From an uncultured Bacilli bacterium (GTDB lineage: Bacteria > Bacillota_I > Bacilli_A > RF39 > UBA660), in the NCBI GenBank assembly GCA_944364705.1, contig CALVWH010000029.1:1-9835 (forward strand): a DNA stretch of 9,835 nucleotides, given 5' to 3'. A program made the position numbers and the translations under genes. This document shows positions 1-6,513 of the stretch, piece by piece (positions within the stretch are counted from its first letter, which is position 1; every line of letters begins with the position of its first letter). The notes under the pieces were generated by a model, which saw nothing but the letters and a program-made list of their open reading frames with translations, was not told where the DNA came from and did not search any database.

Positions 1-146
1 ACAAAGTTTGAATGAAATGAACTTGTTATCGACTTCTATAAAATAAGTTAAAAATTACAAACAAAAACGAGAATATTTTCCCGTTAATGCTTTAAATTTT
101 TTGAGACATTTTCAAAAGTTATTGACATATGCGAAAAAAAACAAAA
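1..146. other. Intergenic region left of recG
   Basis: No coding region or recognisable RNA gene is visible between the left edge and the recG stop codon apart from the hairpin at 56-85. The stretch is strongly AT-rich. A TTGACA at 122-127 on the plus strand has no matching -10 at the right distance, so I do not call it a promoter. Confidence 0.5.
56..85 (-). terminator. Probable intrinsic terminator of recG
   Basis: Read on the minus strand, AACGGGAA (85-78) pairs with TTCTCGTT (73-66) as an 8-bp stem with one G-U pair and a 4-base loop. A T-rich tail (TTTTTGTTTG) follows. It lies about 60 bases past the recG stop codon and is the first hairpin with a U-tract downstream. The stem is AT-rich and the U-tract is interrupted by G, so strength is uncertain. 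Confidence 0.55.
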
Positions 147-2129
147 TTAATCCAAATGTTCCATTTTCCCAATAATTTTCTGACAAATTGGATCATCAAA
201 ATTTTCTTTTAAAAATTCTTCACTATCCTCTTTTGCTTTTAATAAAATATTAAAATCTCTTCGAAAATCCGCCACTTTGAACTCCATATCTCCACTTTGT
301 CGAACACCAAACAAATCTCCACTACCACGCATTTTAAAATCCTCTTCACTAATTTTAAATCCATCATTTGTTTGCGTCATAATTTTTAAACGTTCAACTT
401 CTTGATTACTGATCAAATAACAATAATTTGTAAAAGAATTTCTTCCAACTCTACCTCTTAATTGATGCAAAGCCGATAATCCAAAACGAAAAGCATCGAA
501 AATTACCATCATCGTTGCATTCGGAACATCCACTCCTACTTCAACAACCGTCGTACTAATTAAAATTTGAATTTCATTTTTACTAAAAGAATCCATAACT
601 TCTTCTTTTTCTTGATTTTTCATCTTTCCATGAAGAAGTCCAATCGTACAAACTTTTCCAAATGCTTTTTGCATATGTTCATATAAATCATTTACATTCG
701 TCAAATCAATTTTATCCGATTCCTCAATTAAAGGAGCAATCACATAAATTTGATGTTTTTCCTTTAATTGTTCATACATAGCTTCCAAAACATCACGAAT
801 TTCCTTTTCGCTCTTTACTCTCGTAATCACATCTTTTCTTCCCGAAGGCTTTGTACGAATATTCGATATATCCATATCCCCATATAACGTTAGCGCATAC
901 GTTCTTGGAATTGGCGTCGCACTCATATATAAAATATCTGGAGTAAGTCCTTTATTTTTTAAATTGCTTCTTTGATTTACGCCAAATCGGTGCTGTTCAT
1001 CCGTAATTACCAATCCAAGATTATGATACATGACTTTTTCACTAATTAAAGCATGCGTACCAATCAATATTGAAATCTCTCCATTTTCTAAATCACGATA
1101 AATTTCTTTTCTTTCTTTTGCCTTTGTTTTTCCAGTTAATAAAGCTACTTTGATGGGATACTGTTCTAATAGTTTTTGAATCGTTTGGTAATGTTGAACC
1201 GCTAAAATTTCCGTTGGTGCCATAAGAGCCGATTGATAACCACTTAAAAAATTCATATACATTGCTATAACAGCAACAATCGTTTTTCCACTACCAACAT
1301 CCCCTTGTAAAAGTCGGTTCATTCTTTTTTCATCCGTTAAATCCTCATAAATTTGATCAACCGCTTTCTTTTGATCTTCGGTCAAAGTAAATGGTAAATT
1401 TGACACAAAAGAGTCAATTAACAAACGATCAATCGATCTAGATAATCCAAGTTTATTTTTTTTATCTTTTTTTAAATAATTCATTTGTAACATAAAAACA
1501 AACATTTCTTCATATTTTGTTCGAAGTCTAGCTTTTTTTAAAGAAGGAATATCTTTCGGATTATGAAGGATATTTAAACTTTCTTCTTTCGATAAAAAAT
1601 GATACTTTTCTTGATAAACCATTGGAATATTATCTTCTAATAAAAGATCTTCTTTTAGAGCTTCTAAAATAATTTGATGTAATTGATGATTACTAAGTCC
1701 ATAAACCATATGATAAATTGGATGAATTTCAATTTGATTTCCAATCTCTTTTAAATAAATATCACTAGCAACCACTTGATGATGTTTTTTATCATATTTT
1801 CCAATAACCGTAATTTTTTTACCAATGGTTAAATGACTTTTCAAAAAAGCTCGATTAAAAATCGTTACTTGTAACAACTCTTCACAAGACAATTTAAAAC
1901 TCATTTTATTTAAATTTCGATGAATATAAAAAACGGTTGGTATCGTTCCCACTACGCCATCAATCACAATTTTATCATCCTGATTTGCATTTTTTAAATC
2001 GCTACGTTTTATAATATCATAACGAAAAGGATAATAAAAAAGAAGATCTTCTAACGTTTCAATCGATAGTTTATGAAGGAGAGATAACGTTTGTTTCCCT
2101 ACTTTTTTTATATCTGACAATGCTTTCAT
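147..2129 (-). CDS. recG: ATP-dependent DNA helicase RecG
   Basis: RecG is a superfamily 2 double-stranded DNA translocase that regresses stalled replication forks and branch-migrates Holliday junctions. The 660-residue product is close to the family length (about 680). The N-terminal wedge/OB-fold region spans roughly residues 50-125. The helicase core follows: Walker A GDVGSGKT at 276-283, DEQHRFG (motif II) at 377-383, SATPIPRT (motif III) at 403-410, and QLRGRVGR (motif VI) at 556-563. The RecG-specific C-terminal element GDLFGVRQSG lies at 604-613. The ATG at 2127-2129 is preceded by AAGGTGAT at a suitable distance and by a perfect-consensus promoter about 30 bases upstream, so the start is secure. 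In many Firmicutes recG lies near the fatty-acid regulator fapR; here it appears to be a single-gene unit. All catalytic motifs look intact. Confidence 0.97.
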   Translation of the reverse strand: MKALSDIKKVGKQTLSLLHKLSIETLEDLLFYYPFRYDIIKRSDLKNANQDDKIVIDGVVGTIPTVFYIHRNLNKMSFKLSCEELLQVTIFNRAFLKSHLTIGKKITVIGKYDKKHHQVVASDIYLKEIGNQIEIHPIYHMVYGLSNHQLHQIILEALKEDLLLEDNIPMVYQEKYHFLSKEESLNILHNPKDIPSLKKARLRTKYEEMFVFMLQMNYLKKDKKNKLGLSRSIDRLLIDSFVSNLPFTLTEDQKKAVDQIYEDLTDEKRMNRLLQGDVGSGKTIVAVIAMYMNFLSGYQSALMAPTEILAVQHYQTIQKLLEQYPIKVALLTGKTKAKERKEIYRDLENGEISILIGTHALISEKVMYHNLGLVITDEQHRFGVNQRSNLKNKGLTPDILYMSATPIPRTYALTLYGDMDISNIRTKPSGRKDVITRVKSEKEIRDVLEAMYEQLKEKHQIYVIAPLIEESDKIDLTNVNDLYEHMQKAFGKVCTIGLLHGKMKNQEKEEVMDSFSKNEIQILISTTVVEVGVDVPNATMMVIFDAFRFGLSALHQLRGRVGRNSFTNYCYLISNQEVERLKIMTQTNDGFKISEEDFKMRGSGDLFGVRQSGDMEFKVADFRRDFNILLKAKEDSEEFLKENFDDPICQKIIGKMEHLD

Positions 2130-2156
2130 ACATCACCTTCTTCTAAACTAACTCCC

Positions 2157-2185
2157 ATTATAAAGAACCTTTGTTCGCATGTCAA
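2157..2185 (-). promoter_or_regulatory. Perfect-consensus sigma-A promoter of recG
   Basis: On the minus strand TTGACA (2185-2180) is followed by a 17-base spacer and TATAAT (2162-2157). Both hexamers match the consensus exactly at the optimal spacing. The predicted transcript starts near 2150, leaving a leader of about 20 bases before the recG ATG, just enough for the AAGGTGAT ribosome site. Confidence 0.9.
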
Positions 2186-2206
2186 CAAAATTCATCAAAA
2201 AATACA

Positions 2207-2224
2207 AAAAAAATGCATTTTTTT
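2207..2224. repeat. 18-bp perfect palindrome upstream of the small-RNA promoter
   Basis: Seven A, TGCA and seven T form a perfect 18-bp palindrome that ends one base before the -35 of the plus-strand promoter at 2226. A second inverted repeat, AATATG-N6-CATATT (2232-2249), fills the spacer of the same promoter. They could be operator sites, UP-element-like A/T tracts, or chance in AT-rich DNA; no repressor can be named. Confidence 0.35.
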
Positions 2225-2225
2225 C

Positions 2226-2254
2226 TTGACAAATATGCATTTTCATATTAGTAT
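2226..2254 (+). promoter_or_regulatory. Sigma-A-type promoter of the candidate small RNA
   Basis: TTGACA (2226-2231) is perfect, the spacer is 17 bases, and the -10 is TAGTAT (2249-2254, 4 of 6 matches). It points away from recG into a region with no plus-strand gene, but with hairpins and a terminator. The predicted start is near 2260. Confidence 0.7.
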
Positions 2255-2259
2255 ATGAA

Positions 2260-2362
2260 GTACCAATTCGATTTATACCGAATTGGAGCTAGTATCACAC
2301 TAGCCAACCCCTTTTTATTCTTTTATTGAACAGTTCTTCAGGGGGACTGTTCATTTTTTTTT
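2260..2362 (+). ncRNA. Candidate trans-acting small RNA, about 100 nt
   Basis: No annotated class is recognised, but the parts of an independent transcription unit are present in order. After the promoter at 2226-2254 comes hairpin 1, CCAATTCG/CGAATTGG (2263-2270 with 2279-2286, 8-base loop). Hairpin 2 is GCTAGT/ACTAGC (2288-2293 with 2299-2304, 5-base loop). A single-stranded stretch AACCCCTTTTTATTC (2306-2320) follows, then an 8-bp terminator hairpin with nine T. The unpaired CCCCTTTTT is complementary to Shine-Dalgarno-like purine runs, as in C-rich-motif Firmicutes small RNAs of the RsaE/RoxS type; resemblance is in layout only. CCCCT (2308-2312) could also pair with AGGGG (2340-2344) in the terminator loop, forming a pseudoknot that would hide or present the seed. 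It lacks SRP RNA, tmRNA and 6S hallmarks. No open reading frame fits inside. Confidence 0.6.
2327..2362 (+). terminator. Intrinsic terminator of the candidate small RNA
   Basis: TGAACAGT (2327-2334) pairs perfectly with ACTGTTCA (2346-2353) around an 11-base loop, followed by nine T (2354-2362). On the opposite strand no U-tract follows the hairpin, so it is directional and serves plus-strand transcription. No plus-strand gene precedes it, which is the main argument for a small RNA here. Confidence 0.85.
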
Positions 2363-2364
2363 AT

Positions 2365-2389
2365 AAAAAAATGATCTTTTTGATCATTT
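2365..2389 (-). terminator. Intrinsic terminator overlapping the stop of the 129-residue gene
   Basis: On the minus strand AAATGATC (2389-2382) pairs with GATCATTT (2376-2369) around a loop of five A, and the RNA continues into a U-run (seven from the A-tract at 2371-2365, partly in the stem). The stop codon TGA (2386-2384) is inside the 5' arm. It lies back-to-back with the plus-strand terminator ending at 2362. Confidence 0.75.
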
Positions 2390-2773
2390 CATTTCACAAG
2401 TTACTCCATTTTCCATATCCGCATCACAAATAACGTCTCCATAAATTACATTAAAAAGGCGAACATTTCCTTCTTCATCCATTTTCCAGCGACCAGAATC
2501 AGGACGAGTTCCAGAAATTGGAATATCAGCAAGATCTCCTTGTTTTTCCATATTTGGATTTTCCAAAGACTGTTCTAAATAATAAAGACGGACCTGATCA
2601 AAAAGACCTATCGTTGTATTTTCGGCAGTCATAATGTTAAGATCATTTAACCTTTTTTGTCTTGCCAACATGCCAATACCAGCAACAATTCCTAAAATAA
2701 GGATAATAATTAATACAATAATTCCTATGATTGCTATCGGGCTTTTTTTCTTTTTTATGGTTCCTGAATTCAT
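2384..2773 (-). CDS. Single-pass membrane protein with C-terminal Cys pair, unknown function
   Basis: I do not recognise a named family. The best start is the ATG at 2773-2771, with AGGAG six bases upstream; a GTG at 2782 would overlap that ribosome site. The resulting 129 residues have a short Lys-rich N-terminus (KKKK at 7-10), one strong membrane helix at about 12-36 and then a soluble domain, presumably outside the cell by the positive-inside rule. The distal part (SGRW, a Gly/Asp-rich turn, VIYGDVICD, GVTCE) looks like a small beta-rich fold closed by Cys116 and Cys126, the only cysteines in the protein. Long N-terminal helix, short beta domain and C-terminal disulfide resemble the pilin/pseudopilin plan, but there is no prepilin peptidase site (no G-F/M-T-x-x-E). 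It follows smc after a terminator and has no clear promoter, so expression may depend on read-through. Confidence 0.8.
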   Translation of the reverse strand: MNSGTIKKKKSPIAIIGIIVLIIILILGIVAGIGMLARQKRLNDLNIMTAENTTIGLFDQVRLYYLEQSLENPNMEKQGDLADIPISGTRPDSGRWKMDEEGNVRLFNVIYGDVICDADMENGVTCEMK

Positions 2774-2801
2774 GACACACACTCCTATCCTATAAATAAT
2801 A

Positions 2802-2838
2802 AAAAAAAAAAAAGAAGGAAAGACAATTACTTTTCTTC
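2802..2838 (-). terminator. Intrinsic terminator overlapping the 3' end of smc
   Basis: On the minus strand GAAGAAAAG (2838-2830) pairs with CTTTCCTTC (2822-2814) with one A-C mismatch and a 7-base loop containing the smc stop codon TAA (2829-2827). Thirteen T follow (2813-2801). The 5' arm is the coding sequence for the last three residues of SMC. Confidence 0.7.
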
Positions 2839-5772
2839 TAAATCTTCTAGCTTGACACTGACAAGTTTACTAACGCCAGATTCTTGCATCGTAATTCCAT
2901 ATAAGACGTCCACATATTCCATGGTTTTCTTTTTATGGGTAATTAAAATAAATTGTGTTTTTTCTTTTAATGTTTTTAAATATTCTCCAAAAGAAGCAAC
3001 GTTGCTTTCATCTAAAGCAGCTTCTACTTCATCTAAAATACAAAATGGAACCGTTCGTGATTTTAGGATCGCAAATAGTAAACTAATCGCAGTAAAGGTT
3101 TTTTCTCCTCCGGAAAGCAAATGAATACTCCGTAAGCTTTTTCCTGGTGGTGATGCAACAATTTCTACTCCCGTTTCTAGTAAATTATTTGGATCGGTTA
3201 ATTTTAAATCGGCATGTCCACCTTTAAATAAATCTTTAAAAGTTTCTTGAAAATTTGACCGAATAAGATCAAAAGATGTTTTAAAGTCACGGATCATAAC
3301 GTCATCCATTTCTTTAATAATTTCTAACAAAGTACTTTCCGCATGAGATAAATCTTCTTGTTGTTGTTTTAAAAACGTATATCGTTCATTTTTCTTATCA
3401 TATTCTTCTGGAGCTTCCATATTAATGGGTCCCATTTCACGAATATCTTTTTTTAACATACTAATTTTTAGTTCTGCTTCTTCGAAAGAAATATCTAAGA
3501 AATAATTTTTCTTTGCATTTTCATAAGTAATATTATAATTTTCATTTAAATCCGAAAGTAAAGAATCTAATTTAACATCATCTCGGTTAACTTCAATTTC
3601 TAATGTTTTCAATTCTTTATTTTTGGTGTTAAATAAAGCATTTTCTCTTCGAATCGTAAATTCGTATTCTTCTCTTTCTTCTTGTAATTCTTTTTTTTGC
3701 ATCGTAATTTTATTTTTTAAACTTTCACATTCTTGTTTTTCTTTTAATACTTCGTAGTATCTTTCAATGATTTTATTTTCTTCTTCATCAATGGAACGAT
3801 TTAGAACTTGTTCATTTCGATGAATTTCTTCTTCTAATTTTTTTAAGTTTTCATATTTGTCTTGTTTTGATGCATTTTTAATGTTTTTTTCTTCTTTAGA
3901 ACTGATATAATTTTTATTTTCCAAATAATATTCATTGTCCACGGCTTTCATTTGCTGATCTATTTGATTCATTTCTTCTTCAATGTTTGTGATTTTATCT
4001 TCTAATGTTTGTTTTTCTTTTTCTTGTTTTTCTAAGTTGAATTTATCCATCATGGCACTATTTTCTTTTTGTTTTCCACCAGTAATCGATCCTCCAGGAT
4101 GTAAAATTTCTCCGTCTAAGGTTACAATTTTATAGCGATGATCGGTTTGTTTTGCGATCTCGTTGGCATTTTCTAAGGTATCAGCCACAAGTACGTTTCC
4201 TAATTGATTTTCCATAATCTGTTTATATTGAGGATCAAATTTTATGAAATCAACGGCTAAGGAAAGGTAGCCTTTTAATGTATGAAAGGAACGTTCGATT
4301 TCTTCTGAAAATCTACGACTACGAATAATATTTTTAGGGAAAAAAGTTACACGACCTAAATTTTTTTCTTTTAAATATCTTATGGCTTCTTTGGCTACTT
4401 GTTCGTCGTCTACCACTAAAACTGATGACATTGTTCCTAACGATGTAGCAATCGCAGTTGCGTATTTTTCTTCCACTTCGAATAAATTTCCAATGGTATT
4501 ATGAACCCCATAAAAGTTTCTTTCTAATATTTTGCGTACAGGATACGGTAAATTACTTTGTTCTTCGATTGCTTGTTTTAATTTTTGTATTTTAATTGCT
4601 ACATTTTCTTTTTCTCGAATGGTTTGATATAAGGTTTGTTCTAATCCTTGTCTTTTTTTATTTAAATTTTCACGGTTAGAAAAAATTTTTTGTAAATTTT
4701 CTTCTTGTTTTTTTAGTTGTTCTTCGAACATTTGAATTTCTTCAGCTATTTTCTCAATTTCTACTTCGAGTGCTAATTTTTGTTCTTTTAACGATACAAA
4801 AATGGTATGAAGTTTGGAATCTTCCACTTCGTATTTTTTTCGTTCTAAAAGCATTTGTTTTTCGCTATTGATTTTTTCAAGTTTGGTTGTTAATTGTAAA
4901 AGTCTTTGACTTTCTTCGCTTTCTTTTGTTGTTAGATCTTCGATTTTGTGTTTATATTCTAAAATTTTTACTTCACTTTTTGAGTTGGTTGTTGTAAGGG
5001 TTAAAATTTGTTCGTTTAATTCTTTTATTTTTTCTTTGTTTTTTTCATAACGATCGTGAATTTTGGTAATTTGATCGGTTAAATAAGAAATATCTAGTAC
5101 TTTTAATTGATCGTATTTTTCTTGGTATTCTAAAGCTTTTTCTTTTTGTTTTTTTAATGGTTTTAAATCTTCTTCTAGTTCGGTTAAAATATCGGCTACT
5201 CGTTTCATGTTTTCATGTGTTTTTTCTAGTTTTCGAAAAGATTCTTCTTTTCTTTTTTTGTATTTTAAAACTCCAGCAGCTTCTTCAAAGATGACTCTTC
5301 GATCTTGTGGTTTGGTTAAAATAATTTCATCGATTTTTCCCTGTGAAATAATGTTGAAGCTTTCTTTGGCGATTCCGCTATCTAATAGTAAATCAGTAAC
5401 ATCTTTTAATCTACATTTGGTGTTATTAATATAATATTCATTGCTACCGTCTTTATAAACAATTCTTTTGATGGATACTTCTGCATAATCTAAGGGTAAA
5501 TAATGATCTTCATTATTAAAAACTAAAGTTACGGATGCAAGTCCTTGACTTTTTCTAGATTTGCTTCCAGAGAAAATTACATCGGTCATATTACCATCTC
5601 CACGAAGGGATTTTACGGATTGTTCTCCTAAGACCCAACGAACGGCGTCGACCACATTACTTTTTCCGCTTCCATTCGGTCCAACAATTCCTGTTGTTCC
5701 TTTTCCTAAAGTAATGGTAATATGATCTGCAAAGGATTTAAATCCATGAGCTTTAATTTCTTTTAAATACAT
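2827..5772 (-). CDS. smc: Chromosome segregation ATPase SMC, short-armed
   Basis: SMC is the dimeric ATPase of bacterial condensin; with ScpA/ScpB it extrudes DNA loops and helps separate sister chromosomes. Residues (from the ATG at 5772) show the N-terminal head with Walker A GPNGSGKS at 31-38 and the Q-loop ISQGKID near 144. A first coiled coil runs from about 170 to 405, and the hinge from about 408 to 567, ending in GGSITGG. The second coil runs to about 780. The C-terminal head has signature LSGGEK at 886-891 and Walker B ILDE ending at 915 with the catalytic Glu. The start is the ATG, with GGAG nine bases upstream; a TTG three codons earlier would directly abut that site. At 981 residues it is about 200 shorter than the roughly 1,186 of Bacillus subtilis, the loss being split over both arms. 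It is not beside rnc or ftsY as is usual, and has its own promoter and terminator. Confidence 0.96.
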   Translation of the reverse strand: MYLKEIKAHGFKSFADHITITLGKGTTGIVGPNGSGKSNVVDAVRWVLGEQSVKSLRGDGNMTDVIFSGSKSRKSQGLASVTLVFNNEDHYLPLDYAEVSIKRIVYKDGSNEYYINNTKCRLKDVTDLLLDSGIAKESFNIISQGKIDEIILTKPQDRRVIFEEAAGVLKYKKRKEESFRKLEKTHENMKRVADILTELEEDLKPLKKQKEKALEYQEKYDQLKVLDISYLTDQITKIHDRYEKNKEKIKELNEQILTLTTTNSKSEVKILEYKHKIEDLTTKESEESQRLLQLTTKLEKINSEKQMLLERKKYEVEDSKLHTIFVSLKEQKLALEVEIEKIAEEIQMFEEQLKKQEENLQKIFSNRENLNKKRQGLEQTLYQTIREKENVAIKIQKLKQAIEEQSNLPYPVRKILERNFYGVHNTIGNLFEVEEKYATAIATSLGTMSSVLVVDDEQVAKEAIRYLKEKNLGRVTFFPKNIIRSRRFSEEIERSFHTLKGYLSLAVDFIKFDPQYKQIMENQLGNVLVADTLENANEIAKQTDHRYKIVTLDGEILHPGGSITGGKQKENSAMMDKFNLEKQEKEKQTLEDKITNIEEEMNQIDQQMKAVDNEYYLENKNYISSKEEKNIKNASKQDKYENLKKLEEEIHRNEQVLNRSIDEEENKIIERYYEVLKEKQECESLKNKITMQKKELQEEREEYEFTIRRENALFNTKNKELKTLEIEVNRDDVKLDSLLSDLNENYNITYENAKKNYFLDISFEEAELKISMLKKDIREMGPINMEAPEEYDKKNERYTFLKQQQEDLSHAESTLLEIIKEMDDVMIRDFKTSFDLIRSNFQETFKDLFKGGHADLKLTDPNNLLETGVEIVASPPGKSLRSIHLLSGGEKTFTAISLLFAILKSRTVPFCILDEVEAALDESNVASFGEYLKTLKEKTQFILITHKKKTMEYVDVLYGITMQESGVSKLVSVKLEDLEEK

Positions 5773-5795
5773 AACGATCAACTCCAGACTTTTTC

Positions 5796-5824
5796 ATTAT
5801 ACAAAAACTAAGGAAAAAAAACAA
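5796..5824 (-). promoter_or_regulatory. Probable smc promoter
   Basis: On the minus strand the -10 is a perfect TATAAT (5801-5796) and the -35 at 17 bases is a weak TTGTTT (5824-5819). The -35 lies within the U-tract and 3' stem arm of the ytxH terminator, so the two signals share DNA. The leader to the smc ATG would be about 20 bases. Confidence 0.65.
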
Positions 5825-5837
5825 GGAATTATCCTTG
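5814..5837 (-). terminator. Intrinsic terminator of the lipoprotein-ytxH operon
   Basis: On the minus strand CAAGGA (5837-5832) pairs with TCCTTG (5827-5822) around a 4-base loop that contains most of the ytxH stop codon TAA (5831-5829), followed by eight T (5821-5814). The 5' arm encodes the last two residues of the protein. Confidence 0.75.
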
Positions 5838-6239
5838 ATCTTTTTCTAATTTTGCAAGTACTGCTTTGGTAGCTTTTACGGCTTCTTGTCTTACGCTTTC
5901 TGCTGCTTTTTCTAATACAGGAGTTCCTTTTTCTTTTGCATATTCTTTTAATTCTCCTGCTTTTTTTACTAAAGCTTCTGATTTTTCTTTCGCAATTTTT
6001 AACACTTTTTCTTTATCTAGATCTTCTAATTCAGCTTTTAATTCATTTAATTTTGTTTCTAGTTGTACTTTTACTTCTTCTTTATCAACTTCTTTAATTT
6101 TTTGTAACAATTCGTCCATTTTCTTTTTTAATTCTTTTCTTGTTTTTTCTCCTTTTTCAGGAGCAAATAAAATTCCTAAAGAAGCTCCAACAGCTGCACC
6201 TAAAACAAATTTTCCTACACCACTTTTTTTCTTACTCAT
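5829..6239 (-). CDS. ytxH: YtxH domain-containing protein
   Basis: This 136-residue protein has the YtxH signature. A short Lys-rich N-terminus leads into a Gly/Ala-rich hydrophobic segment (about 8-25, GxxxG-like) and then the hallmark LFAPEKGEKTR at 24-34. The rest is a long, charged Lys/Glu helix, probably a coiled coil. The molecular job of YtxH is not established; in Bacillus subtilis it belongs to the general stress regulon, and members are membrane-attached. It is the last gene of a four-gene operon. The ATG at 6239-6237 has GGAGG (in AAGGAGGAAAAAGAAG) upstream, and it overlaps the preceding ytxG-like gene by 8 bases, suggesting translational coupling. Its pairing with that gene repeats the ytxG-ytxH order of other Firmicutes. 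The low-complexity coil limits what similarity can prove. Confidence 0.88.
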   Translation of the reverse strand: MSKKKSGVGKFVLGAAVGASLGILFAPEKGEKTRKELKKKMDELLQKIKEVDKEEVKVQLETKLNELKAELEDLDKEKVLKIAKEKSEALVKKAGELKEYAKEKGTPVLEKAAESVRQEAVKATKAVLAKLEKDQG

Positions 6240-6513
6240 CTTCTTTTTCCTCCTTTTTTCTAAATAGTTTATTCACTTTATCCATAATAAATGATAGAAT
6301 TTTATCATTTACTTTGACAATAAAATCGGTACTTTGATCAATCATAGAAAACATGCCATCTAAAGAATTTAATTTTTGATTTACATCGTCAATGGTTTTA
6401 TTTGCTTTTTTTAATGTTTTTAGCAAATTTATAACTAGGATGATTAATAAAACTAGGAGTACAATAAACAAAAGGTTAATAAATACTGGTAAAGATTGTT
6501 CGAAACAACTCAC
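6232..6513 (-). CDS. Small YtxG/DUF948-like membrane protein
   Basis: The 93-residue product has one strong membrane helix at about 11-30 (rich in L, I, V), followed by a heptad-like helical region and a Lys/Glu tail. This is the plan of YtxG (DUF948), which precedes ytxH in many Bacilli, but here it is shorter than the roughly 140 residues of the Bacillus protein. Residue similarity is weak, so the assignment rests largely on topology and position. The start is a GTG at 6513-6511 that overlaps the stop of the upstream gene as GTGA. It has a strong AAAGGAGGA seven bases upstream, so the GTG is convincing. It overlaps ytxH by 8 bases. Both products probably act together at the membrane. Confidence 0.75.
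   Translation of the reverse strand: MSCFEQSLPVFINLLFIVLLVLLIILVINLLKTLKKANKTIDDVNQKLNSLDGMFSMIDQSTDFIVKVNDKILSFIMDKVNKLFRKKEEKEDE

Noticed and set aside
122..150. Plus-strand promoter starting with TTGACA near the recG stop
   Set aside because: No -10 hexamer occurs at 16-18 bases and no plus-strand gene follows; likely chance in AT-rich DNA.
2260..2362. The RNA being SRP RNA, tmRNA, 6S or tracrRNA
   Set aside because: The GGAA-tetraloop core of SRP RNA, the tRNA-like end of tmRNA and a long 6S bubble are all missing, and there is no CRISPR array or cas gene here.
2774..2782. GTG start for the 129-residue membrane protein
   Set aside because: The AGGAG ribosome site overlaps this GTG; the ATG at 2773 has six bases of spacing and gives the usual Lys-rich N-terminus.
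5773..5781. TTG start for smc, three codons before the chosen ATG
   Set aside because: The Shine-Dalgarno GGAG lies directly against the TTG, which leaves no spacing; the ATG at 5772 has a nine-base spacing and starts the conserved MYLKEI.
5866..6337. Plus-strand open frames opposite ytxH and the YtxG-like gene
   Set aside because: Their composition is that expected from reading Lys/Glu codons backwards, and they overlap genes with clear starts and family hallmarks.
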